Shown piece after piece: positions 1-9,338 of a DNA stretch of 64,000 nucleotides (position 1 is its first letter; every line of letters begins with the position of its first letter). A program made the translations under genes and the position numbers. Source of the DNA: Jaminaea rosea (taxonomy: Eukaryota > Basidiomycota > Exobasidiomycetes > Microstromatales). The stretch lies in NCBI RefSeq assembly GCF_003144245.1, contig NW_020289984.1, positions 124,001-188,000 on the forward strand, read 5' to 3'. The notes under the pieces are model-generated. The model was given only the letters and a program-made list of their open reading frames with translations, made no database searches and was not told the DNA's origin.

Positions 1-75
1 GCGGAGGGACATGAGGCGTAGGCGATTCAGCGTCGGAACGGAGGCCAACGCCAGTCCGCCTCCGCTGCCGCTCAT
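1..75 (-). CDS. possible 5' end of a divergent gene, cut by the window edge
   Basis: An ATG on the minus strand (75-73) opens a frame with no stop up to the window edge, 25 codons reading MSGSGGGLALASVPTLNRLR and a few more residues. It faces RPB3 head-to-head, leaving about 120 bp as a shared promoter. Twenty-five open codons in GC-rich DNA could be chance, so this is weak. No family can be named. Confidence 0.25.
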   Translation of the reverse strand, partial: MSGSGGGLALASVPTLNRLRLMSLR

Positions 76-195
76 CTGTCTGCCGTCGTGTGCATCCGCC
101 CGCCCGCTCAAGTCAAGGCTGCGATTCTCGACTCCTTCGCATCGCATCGCATCGCATACAACCACTCTCCTCATCCTCTTGTGACTGGCGTCGCC

Positions 196-1429
196 ATGAA
201 TCACTACGCCTCGTCATCAACACAGCCTTATGGTGCTGGCGCTGGTGGGATGAATGGGATCAACGGGGGCGGCGGAAGCGGCGGAGCGCAACGGCCGCGC
301 GTGACGTTGAGGAGCATTAATCATGAGGAGGCAGACGTCGTTCTCGAAGGAGTCGATCTCAGCTTCGCAAACGCTCTGAGAAGAGTCATCATCGCGGACA
401 TTCCTACGCTAGGTGAGCTGGCGTTCATGGCTCTACGGCTTCTTCTCTTCGACTCGAAGTGCTAACTTGCCTCTCACCTCTCTCCCCGTGCGTAGCCATC
501 GACATGGTAGAGATCCAATCCAACACGACGGCCCTACCCGACGAGATGCTTTCCCATCGTCTTGGTCTCGTCCCGCTCATCTCAACAAACTGCGATGCAG
601 TCCTCGTCGACCACCGAGATTGCGCCTGTGAAGACGGCTGTGATCGCTGCTCCGTCGAGCTCACATTGCACGCTCGTTGCACCACAGGCGGGACGATGGA
701 GGTCACCTCGAAGTCATTGGTCCGCAGTGCCGGGCTCGGAGAACCATGGGGCGGTGATCCCGAAATGGCAGAGATGGGACCGAGGCCGAGGGAGGCTCGA
801 CGCGAAGAGTTTGGTAGGGTGGTTGGCGCGGATCAAGAGGGAAGGGATGGGATCATGCTCGTCAAGATGAAGAGAGGGCAGGAGCTCAAGGTGCGTTGTA
901 TTGCCCGCAAGGGCTTTGCAAAGGAGCACGCAAAGTGGAGCCCCGTCTCTACCATTGGCTTTGAGTATGACCCGCATAACCGATTGCGGCATACGGCCCT
1001 ATGGCACGAGGGCGACCCGAAACGCGAGTGGCCCTTGAGCCATAATGCCAACGAGGAGCCAGAGGTACGGGCTGGGGAGGAAGACGAGGTCTTCGACTTC
1101 AATGCGAAGCCGGGACGCTTCTACGTGCATGTTGAGGGCACGGGCGTCATGAGTGCGCATGAGGTGGTAATGAGCGTGAGTTTGACCGGCAAAGGTGCGA
1201 AGATGGGCGATACGAATCTGACGCTTCGCTCCTTTTCTTCTCTCGCCAGGGCCTCCGCATCCTCGAAACACGAACGGCGCAGATTATCCAAGAGCTAGGC
1301 TTCATGCTCGACGATGGCGGCATGGGCGGTGGCGGCAATGGCGTGCCACAAGGCGGAGAGAACGGCGGGGCAGGCTATTACGGCGGCGGAGGAGCGAATG
1401 GAGTCAATGGTGGTGGTAGCGCATGGTGA
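196..1429 (+). CDS. RPB3: RNA polymerase II subunit RPB3
   Basis: Third-largest Pol II subunit, which pairs with RPB11 to form the alpha-like platform on which the enzyme assembles in the nucleus. Three exons: 196-412, 496-1175 and 1250-1429, giving 358 aa; the joins use gtgagc and gtgagt donors and keep frame. The alpha-like segment reads FANALRRVIIADIPTL then AIDMV across intron 1, and the zinc site is visible as CACEDGCDRC (C-x-C-x3-C-x2-C). The start at 196 is the first ATG in frame; the frame is open upstream only from a GTG at 88. Both ends carry Gly/Asn-rich extensions (about residues 10-35 and the last 40), which yeast Rpb3 (318 aa) does not have to my knowledge. Family assignment is firm; exon 3 is supported by its fit to the RPB3 segment LETRTAQIIQELGFML. 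Confidence 0.93.
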
Positions 1430-1459
1430 AGCGCTTGTTTCGCACGGTGAAGCGCTTGT
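1425..1459 (+). repeat. short direct repeat over the RPB3 stop codon
   Basis: The 14-mer ggtgaagcgcttgt occurs at 1425-1438 and 1446-1459, a 21-bp period. The first copy contains the RPB3 stop codon. It is probably a small tandem duplication in the 3' UTR. Confidence 0.6.
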
Positions 1460-1533
1460 ACGCATACGGAATCAAATGCATAATGATGCCAAGGCGTGCA
1501 GAGCAGGTCTATTGGCATTGCATCTCGACTGCC

Positions 1534-3396
1534 CTACGACGTGAGCCACTTGACGTTTGCATACCACTCGAGCATGGGATTTGGCCCTCGCCCGCCATTG
1601 AGGGCACAATGCTTTGCCAAGTCGGGGTATCGTTCCAGGAAAGCTCGATGGCTGGAGACGGTAGCCGTGCCGGTGATTCCGCTGCCTCTTTTGCCCGCAA
1701 CTACCTGCCCATAGATGTCTCGCAGCACTTCGAAGTTCGTCGGGTAAAAGATGTCAAAGAAGCCCTGTAGCACAGCGTAGGTGCTCACTGCCACGGGCGT
1801 GGCTGCTGAATTTGGGTCTGGTCCTCCCCTTCCCCCTGACACGGGGCCAGCATTACGCGCCAACCTCGTCTGGACAACGGGCCCATCTACCCCTTTCACC
1901 GCCTGCGGTAGAGCGCTGAAGTCGCTGATCAATGTATGGTGCTTGGGAAACTGTGCCGCCAGCACGTCGATGAGGCGCAACGCTCCAGTGGGGAGGAAGT
2001 GCCTCTCTTTCGTCAAGTTGGGGAAGAGGGGCCAATGCTCTGCCAATCCTCTTCGCAGGGGCGTAGGGAGGGAAGAGAGCCAGCGGGGTACTCCTGGTGG
2101 GCTTGCGACTGTGCCCGGTCGCACCTGCTGCAGGAGGTCTAGATACCGTCGGATGAGAGGATCCACCGCAGGCGTGTAGAGCTCAGCAAAATCTCCTGTG
2201 CCGTCTATGCTGATGTAGGCTTGGTAGGGTAGCAAGTCCGATGTGCCGTAACGAACCACATCGTGCGGGAGATTGTCGAGCACCTCGAGTGCGATGACGA
2301 CGCAGGAGCGCTCCTCCATTTGATCCCATTCGAGGAAGTCGCGGCGGTGCACGCGCACTTTGCCTTGGGAGACCCACTTTGCAAGCCTTTCCTCTTGGCC
2401 CTTGGCTAGCCGCTCAGAGATCTCAACAATGTTGTACTCAATCCTCTCGTAGGCCTCACTTGGCAGCACCTCCTCCAAATACCGCATTACGTCCCCCGCC
2501 AGGCTCCCATCGCCAGCTCCCAGCTCATAGATGACCAAAGGCTCACCCCGTTGCATTGGCCCTTGCAGAGTATCAAGACAATGCTGCGCCACGATCCTAG
2601 CATAGTGCGGGCGAAATAGCGTCGTGGGTGTATGCCACACCTGGCGCGCAAGCATCGATTGGACACCAACGTCGTGCGACTGGTCTTCACGCAGGGACTG
2701 CTCGTACGCAGCACGGCCAAGTGCTTGGGCCGCTTCGAGGCCAGCGGCGGATGAAGGGGACGGAGCATTGGGACGTTTGCGCCCTCCTCCTCCCGTCGAT
2801 GAGCTCGTGGGAGGTGGTCGTACTGGTGCTCCTGTTGGTGTGCTCGCGCCTTGTTGGATGACTGTACGCTCAAAGGCATTGTATCGCTCCTCTACCTGAG
2901 CCATAAAGTCGCGCTGGTCCTTCATCTCCCTGAAGCGAAAGCCCCCGTCATCTGCGTCGTTTCCATTGCTCGACTGCTGCTGAGGCGGGAGAAGGGCCGC
3001 CCGTCTGGAGAAGTAGCCATACCTGGGATTGTACAGACTATCTGCCACGAAGTCTCGGGCCAGCATTCGGACCTCTCTTGGGCGAAGCGGCTTTGTCGAG
3101 GTAGGAGGGTGGGAGATCGCAGCAGAGGCTAGGTCACTGGCATTCACGAGAGGATAGTGAAGATGCTCTTCGGATGGGTGGAGGGAGAAGGGGTCGTCGT
3201 TGTACTGGACGCGATGCCTTTCTGGGGCTTCTTTGGGAGGCGGAGGAGGCGAGGAAGACGACGAAGACGACGATGAGGGGCCTGCAGAAGAAGAAGCGAG
3301 ACGGCATTGCGACAGAGCAGCACGAGGAGGTGGCTGCTGTCTTGCTGAGCGCAAGTTTGCAGCGACCAGCACCGTCCCTCTTGATCGAGCTGCCAT
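1534..3396 (-). CDS. MidA/DUF185-family SAM-dependent methyltransferase, probably mitochondrial
   Basis: Single-exon gene, 620 aa, start ATG at 3396. The N terminus is Arg/Ala/Ser-rich without acids for about 40 residues, as in mitochondrial presequences. The Rossmann motif I is ELGAGDGSLAGDV (residues 291-303), followed by YNIVEISERL, which fits motif II of the Methyltransf_28 (DUF185) family. The conserved N-terminal segment LYNPRYGYFS is present at about 121-130. The best-known member, NDUFAF7, dimethylates an arginine of complex I subunit NDUFS2. Here the usual GDFITSPE-type segment is not seen; a low-complexity stretch of about 110 residues sits in its place. The protein may therefore belong to a distinct fungal DUF185 branch rather than being the NDUFAF7 orthologue. 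It converges on RPB3, with 104 bp between stops. Confidence 0.72.
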   Translation of the reverse strand: MAARSRGTVLVAANLRSARQQPPPRAALSQCRLASSSAGPSSSSSSSSSPPPPPKEAPERHRVQYNDDPFSLHPSEEHLHYPLVNASDLASAAISHPPTSTKPLRPREVRMLARDFVADSLYNPRYGYFSRRAALLPPQQQSSNGNDADDGGFRFREMKDQRDFMAQVEERYNAFERTVIQQGASTPTGAPVRPPPTSSSTGGGGRKRPNAPSPSSAAGLEAAQALGRAAYEQSLREDQSHDVGVQSMLARQVWHTPTTLFRPHYARIVAQHCLDTLQGPMQRGEPLVIYELGAGDGSLAGDVMRYLEEVLPSEAYERIEYNIVEISERLAKGQEERLAKWVSQGKVRVHRRDFLEWDQMEERSCVVIALEVLDNLPHDVVRYGTSDLLPYQAYISIDGTGDFAELYTPAVDPLIRRYLDLLQQVRPGTVASPPGVPRWLSSLPTPLRRGLAEHWPLFPNLTKERHFLPTGALRLIDVLAAQFPKHHTLISDFSALPQAVKGVDGPVVQTRLARNAGPVSGGRGGPDPNSAATPVAVSTYAVLQGFFDIFYPTNFEVLRDIYGQVVAGKRGSGITGTATVSSHRAFLERYPDLAKHCALNGGRGPNPMLEWYANVKWLTS

Positions 3397-3595
3397 CGTG
3401 GTGGTGGTGTGGAGTCAGGGAAACAATGAAATGCAAGTTGCCGCTGTTGCTCTCCTCAGCAAAAGCCACTTCGTCCTCTTTCCGCCCTCACCCGCTTACG
3501 TAACGCATAGCGGCTACGGAGACGAGCCAGACCGCTCGCAGCTTCCAGTGACATGTTTCGCATTAGCAAGCATCAAGAACAGGCTAGTCGCCCAC

Positions 3596-6545
3596 TCAAT
3601 CCGCCTTGGTCGATGGAAGTTGATGATGTGACCCGGACCTCGCAACACTGCCATTCTGTACGCCACCCGCAACAGATATGCTCCTCTTCTTCTCATGCCC
3701 ACGGTGAACACTTGTTCCGCTCGACGCCATCATCCCCGCTTTCTCACTCACTGCAGCTCCTGAAGCCCCACTTCCTCCCTCCATATCGCGCTCATCATCC
3801 ATCCGCTTGTACCTCGGCAGCCCACTGCGCTCAGCTCTTTGTGACCGTCTCACATAGCTGAGCAACCCGCCGAGTAGGGCAAAGAGGAAGAGCATGGCCA
3901 TGAATGGGTGTCGAGCGCCAAAGGAGACAAAGCTCCCAATGCGCCTGTATGATCGGTCGATGTAGGAGCGCGAACTCCTTGCTTTCCCCTTGCGCTCACC
4001 TCGTCCAATGGCCTCAATCTCGACCAGGATGCCCAAATCATCAATGAATGTGTCGTCCCCTTCTGACGAAGCTGCAGCCGCGGTGCCATCTTGCTGCTTC
4101 GCGGCGGCAGCCCCGCTCCCCAACCAAGTGCTCACCTCCCTACTCTCACCAGCATAGCTCAACTTGCTCTTGTACTCCTTGACCGCTGCCAATCCACCCG
4201 CTCCAGGCGCTACAGCTCCTTCCCCACCTACTGCAACCAACGGCTTGACCTCTCCCGTAATCAACGTCATCGCTGGCGGAGGGTCGAGCTGAGACACGTC
4301 GATGAGCTGGGAGGGCTTCTGCGTAGGGAGAGGCCACCATTGCAGCGTGGGGCCGTCAACGAGAATTAAGCCAGGAAAGTCGGCCGGATTGCGTAGATTG
4401 TAGTACTTGCCGATGGCTTGGCGCCATCGATCTGCGTCGATCCATCCCCAAAGTAAGCCACCCGCTGCAGCCGCGCTGCCATTCGTCGCGGCGAATTTGT
4501 GTTGACCGTCTCGCCATGCCAGTGCCATGCGCTTCAGAGCGGCCACTTCAGCCTCTCTCCGCGCGCTCCCGGTGCCAGTCGGGTACGTCTCTCCATCATG
4601 ATGCTCGTCGCTCAACAGCGCAAGGGCAACGGGCGCTCCGTGGCGATTGTTGACCACGTCAACCCACGAGTCGCCGCCTACCTGCGACAGGGTAGGGTAA
4701 CGATTCCAGTCCAGCCATTCTGCCAGCCTCGCTCGCTCGCGGCGCCGCCACTCTGGCCGCTCAGCTTCTCGTGGAGGTGCTGGGGTAACGTGGAAGGCAT
4801 CTACGGGCCGGTCGGCCTTGCGATCCTTGAAAGCCAGAACAACGCTGCGGAATCCGCCATGCCTGGCGCCGAACCAGCTCTGGAATCTCCCTGCCAGAGC
4901 ACCATGGCTTGACCGGTACACCCTGAACGGAGATGTAAAGATGCCCCTACTAGCTGCTGTGACGAGGTCGCGCTCCTCCTCCCAGTGAGGCACCTCTACG
5001 CCGCGATAGCTATCCAAGTCACTCCCGTCCGTCAGCCACAGGAAGCGCACCTCCTCCTTACGCGAAATGTCGGCCCAGTGTCCCTCGTCATTAGCGATCG
5101 GCAGATCCACGCCCTCTTCTTCGGCAGCCTTGCTGCACCACTTGAGCATGGCGTCGAAGGACCGACTGCCGCGATACTCGGAGACCACGCGATTGGTGGG
5201 AGAATATAGGCGGAGAGTGGGGTAAGACTGGATGCCAAAGGCACGACAGACGCCGCGGTGAGCCTCGCAGTCTACCTCGAGGACGTTGAGGCGATTCTTG
5301 AGGGCAGGTGCGAGTTGCTCGAATGATCTGCGCGAGTGGAGAAAGCAGGACGGCGTCAGAGTGAGGGGAACGATTGAGGCGTACGTCGTACACTCACTTG
5401 GCCATTGCCTTACAATGAGGGCACCAAGGCGCAAAGAACTTGACGAATGTCCCTCCCTTTGCGAGCGAATCCTTGCGCAAGGGCAGCCTCGTGTTGATGT
5501 TCGAATCAGGGGAAGGCTTGCGGATCGTCTCTTCCAGCAGCTTGTCGTGGTCTGCGATCAAGTGAGCCCCGCCATGTCCTCCGCCAACAGATGTCGAGCC
5601 CGTGCCATGACTGCCCTCATCATCGTTGTCCAGCATCGCCGCTGCGGCGTGAGACCCTTTGTCCGCCTCTTCTTCGTCGTGAGAGGGCACAATACCCAGC
5701 CAGTTGCGCAGCTCAATCACCGTCTTTACTCCTTCACTGATGCCGAATTGGAGAAGCTGACCACGCGGGTTGGGCAGAGTCCAGTCGATTTCCTCGACGG
5801 GCGCAGGTGCTGGCTGTGGTGGCGGGCTCGCTGCTGGTTCGGGCGCAGAGTCTGGAGGAGGAGGAGGAGGAGCAGCGACGACTGCCTCGGCGTCGGCTTT
5901 GGAAGGAGCGCCGGGGAGCTTGACGTCGGGTGGAGACGCGGGAGCTGGCGCAGGAGCCGGCGCAGCTTCGATGATAGGCTTGGGCTGAGCAGGACGTTCC
6001 GGCTGCGGTTGAGGTTTGACGACAGGCTCGACGACGGGCTGCTGGCTGTCTTTGACTGGGTGAGGAGTATTGCTGGCCTGCTTCAAGCTGCGATAGTAGT
6101 GGGCCTCCTCTTCAATCCAATTGGCCAGCTCTGTGTACTCTCTATCTCCCTGATACTCTTTGCTACTCCTCTTGCCATCCATGTACAGCGTCAACTTTGG
6201 AAAATGCGGCACCTCCTCATCTACACAAAGCTGGCGCTGCGCATAGCAATTGACCTGCGCCATGCGAAAGGGCGCATCCGGGTAATCGGTACTCAGAGAT
6301 TGTTTGTTGTTGGACAGCTCCTTCCAAAGAGGGAGGAATGCCTTGCAGTGCCGGCAGTAGGGCGAGTAGAACTCGATGAGCCATGCTCCCTGCTGGATGT
6401 TACTTGACCAGTTGGTCGCTGCCAATTGGACCAAGTCCGGGTGAGTGCCCGCAGAGGGCGACGTGGGCGCGGCAGTGACAGCCAGAGCGACGATGGCTAT
6501 CAGCGCAGCTACCAGCGCCGTCAGCGACGTCCGAAGCCATGCCAT
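3596..6545 (-). CDS. PDI-like transmembrane protein with two thioredoxin domains
   Basis: Two exons, 6545-5398 and 5327-3596, join in frame (MAK/SFEQL) to give 959 aa. The start at 6545 was chosen because it gives a clean signal peptide (MAWLRTSLTALVAALIAIVA); the frame stays open upstream to 6641. Thioredoxin domain 1 carries CRHC at residues 64-67 (EFYSPYCRHCKAF); domain 2 carries CPHC at 375-378 (FFAPWCPHCKAM). About 200 residues of Pro/Ala-rich linker separate them. A C-terminal membrane helix (about 858-875, FMAMLFLFALLGGLLSYV) is followed by an Arg-rich, Ser-rich tail of about 84 residues. The predicted layout is two catalytic domains in the ER lumen and a short cytosolic tail, with a role in oxidising or isomerising disulfides in secretory proteins. 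Closest known types are yeast Eps1 and animal TMX proteins; exact orthology is not claimed. Confidence 0.85.
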
Positions 6546-7640
6546 CGCAGTCTGCGTACTTGATCCAAGATGAGAAGGAGGGGTGTATGGGACGAAGGAG
6601 ATGAGAAAAAGGCAAGGAAACGTCGGCGCCAAGAGCCGCATGCCCGCCTTGATGCCACTGACTTTTGACTGCAGCCGCCGACGAGTCGAACAGAGCCGGC
6701 GGAGCTGCAGGCGGGCGGGCGTCGATCAGGCGGACAAGCGACGCCTGCGTGCAGAGACTCAGGCTCTTCGCGCCTCTGCCACGCCTATCGACTATCGCAA
6801 TTCCAGTTCACCGTGGTCTTTGCTCGACTATCGCAACATCCTGTCTACAAGTGACTTTCTCGCGTGTGAGAAAGTGGAGCTGAAGAGGTATCATTCATTC
6901 CCTGCCCAGAGCGTCCCGGTCGTCGGCCGAGCTGACATCTTTCTTTGGGGCAGAGATCTTCAGTCCTTTGCTTGAGAGCGACGTTGCGAAAGGTTGTATA
7001 CGCTGATACCAACTACCTCGTTGAGCTGTTCCGCAGCCGCACGCGCTCTCATCGGCAGGGTCAAGGATCCCTCAACGCCTAAACAATGCCAACGCCCCCG
7101 GCGAGATTCTTCATCACGAGTGAACATGACTGGAGGTCAGCACACGTTTGCAGCTACATCAGGGCCCACTTAGCTCGGTCCCGCTGAAACGATGGTCTCG
7201 GGATCGCGCGATCCGCAAAACCTCAATAGCACCGCTCGCGGCGCTAGGCAATCCGGGCCTTCGTGGCTGAGCACACGGCGACCAATACGACGGCCCGGGC
7301 CGCTTTACAGCGAGCCAGCCAGGTGCCTCTTACAACAAGCGACCAGTATCCCGGCACTTGTGGAAATTCTCGGCGAAAGTTACCCGTGACCCACTGTGGG
7401 AGTGTACGGAGTAGCGATGCTCACGACCTTGCAAAGAGGCTGAGGACGGCAGGAGATTGGCCGACGGATGAGCGACGATGCGGGTGGGTGTCGAGGGCCA
7501 GAGGGGAGCCAAGGCGTCATGCCAGGACGTCGAGCCGGGACATCGAGCTTTACAAGAAGGCTCGATCTCGTCCGCTATCTCTCTCTTCCATCCCTACCTC
7601 ATACTCTCGACTTCCCCCTTTCCAGCCCCCATCCAACACA
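6546..7640. other. 1.1-kb divergent intergenic region, no gene seen
   Basis: Lies between the PDI-like gene (-) and the secreted-protein gene (+). Open frames here (for example 6583-6975 +) have no domain-like sequence and no consistent codon bias. A pyrimidine-rich tract at about 7577-7631 immediately precedes the first exon of the secreted-protein gene, as is common just upstream of fungal transcription starts. No tRNA A/B box or other RNA gene was recognised. Confidence 0.6.
7577..7631 (+). promoter_or_regulatory. CT-rich tract before the secreted-protein gene
   Basis: A stretch dominated by C and T (ctatctctctcttccatccc and onward) ends about 10 bases before the split start codon. Such tracts mark transcription start regions in many fungi; that it does so here is inference. 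Confidence 0.35.
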
Positions 7641-8670
7641 ATAGTGAGTGTCTTCGCCGTGGCGCCCCTTGCCGAGCGTGGCTGACATGCCCCTCCCGCC
7701 TCCCGCTCTCCGCCCGCAGTGCGCTTTACCCTCAAGTTCGCTACCCTCGCGATTCTCTTCGTCGCCAGCCTGGCCGTTGCTAGCGTGAGTCAGGTGCGAG
7801 ATCGTTGAGGAGACACCTCGCTGATATCGAACTCTCCACTCTGCAGGTCGAGGCTCAGACCAAGCGTATGGACATCGAGAAGAACGTCCCTGGTAAGTCC
7901 CACTTCCGCGCGCCTCCAGCACCACCCATGCTCATACTCACACTCCTCCTTCTTGCACATAGGCCCGTCCCTGGCCGATATCTCTGGCATGGGAGACGCC
8001 CACCTCACTCCTAAGCTGAACAGCTTCATGGCCGACGGAGGCCCCGTCCACGGCTCCTGCCGTGACTGCTCCGGCGAAGCTACCGCACGCGACACCAAGA
8101 AGGCCCTCATTTGCCTCAGGTCTATCCTCAACAACTACGAGCCTGACAAGCAATGGAAAGAAATCGCGAAAATCTACTATAACCACGACAAGAGGAACGA
8201 CGTCTGTGAGCTCGAAGTAGAGGTGTTGAGTAGGTGCGCTGGCCGCAGCAGAGCGCGCTGACCTCAAGTTCCTGCACGCGCCGTAGACTCCGCGTTTGGA
8301 GGATTCGACTTACCGAACGCTCAGTACTATCGCGTGCGTACCACCTCGTCAGCCAATTGAGGATTCAACAATCGCTGACGTACACTTCCTGCGAGCACTC
8401 CAGTCCCAAACCAATGCTGGCACCGGGTTTGCCCGCTTCGAGTACGACTGCGAGGGAGACGGTTCTGCGGCTTTGGCCTGCGACTCGTGCAAGGAGAACA
8501 ATCCTTCGTCGGAGACGAGCAGCACCCCCAGTATCGTCACGGATAACACCAAGGATGGTACCAAGCACCATGAAGACGGGGATCCCTCGGTGAACAGCGT
8601 GATTGAGAATGTGATTGGGGTAAACGTGGGCTGCGGCGACCACTGTGACGAAGGGAGCAAGAAGAAGTGA
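7641..8670 (+). CDS. small secreted cysteine-containing protein, six exons, start codon split by an intron
   Basis: Coding exons: 7643 (the A of ATG), 7720-7784, 7847-7892, 7963-8205, 8287-8333, 8404-8670, giving 222 aa. Introns are 62-81 nt with gtgagt, gtgagt, gtaagt, gtgagc and gtgcgt donors, and all phases agree. The first splice joins A to TG to make the start codon. The product begins MRFTLKFATLAILFVASLAV, a strong signal peptide, and has eight cysteines (pairs in SCRDC, ACDSC and GCGDHC, plus two single ones), an even number compatible with disulfides. The C-terminal third is Asp/Ser/Thr-rich and ends in EGSKKK. There is no membrane helix or GPI-type tail. I recognise no family. It has the look of a secreted enzyme remnant or an effector-like protein, but neither is shown. 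Confidence 0.7.
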
Positions 8671-9338
8671 CGGCGAAGAGCCATCTGTGAAGACCGGTAT
8701 CATCAGCTTTTATGTTACCGCAGGGCGTGCCACACCTCACAATCATCTCGTGGGCTTGATGCCTACTCGAGTATACACGCTTCATCCTACTTGTGACCAA
8801 CCACTGCTCTACTCGACGAACCAATAATTTACTTGATCACTATCTCGAGCGCTCAGCATTTGTCTGTCATGATGAACAGAAGCTTTCTCAGCTCTTAGCG
8901 TCGATGCCCGAACGAGGATCGCCACGTTCGACCGTTGCGCTCACGAAGAATCGTAGAGGGTGGCTTGGACCGTGCCTGAAAGGACCGGACATCTCTCTTC
9001 CCATGGCCGCAGGAGCCTGCCCAATCGAGCGTCGACAGCAAGTGATTTCACTCATCTTCAGCCCGGAGACTGGCAGTATGCCCCTTCAAGTACACGCAGC
9101 CTTCTGTTTCGCCTGTCTGACGCTGCTGTACCTCTTGACGAAGGTCAACTCCTCCGGCTGTCTCACCACAGCCCTTGACCCCCATCACCGACGCCCGAGC
9201 ACCGATTAGCAAAGGACCGCCAAAGACCGACCGATATCAGGCTAATAGAGCCTCGCCTGCGGATTCCCACGTTTGCGGACCTTCGCTGCCCACTCCTCGC
9301 CGCACCACTTTACCAACAGACTCGCCGTGGTCCGTCCG
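8671..9338. other. intergenic region, no gene seen
   Basis: Between two plus-strand genes. It holds the presumed 3' UTR of the secreted-protein gene and the promoter of the next gene. Short frames occur (8793-9209 +), but none shows domain-like sequence. Confidence 0.5.

Noticed and set aside
5505-5520. gttcgaatc resembling a tRNA B box
   Set aside because: It lies inside the PDI-like coding exon, with no A box or acceptor-stem pairing around it.
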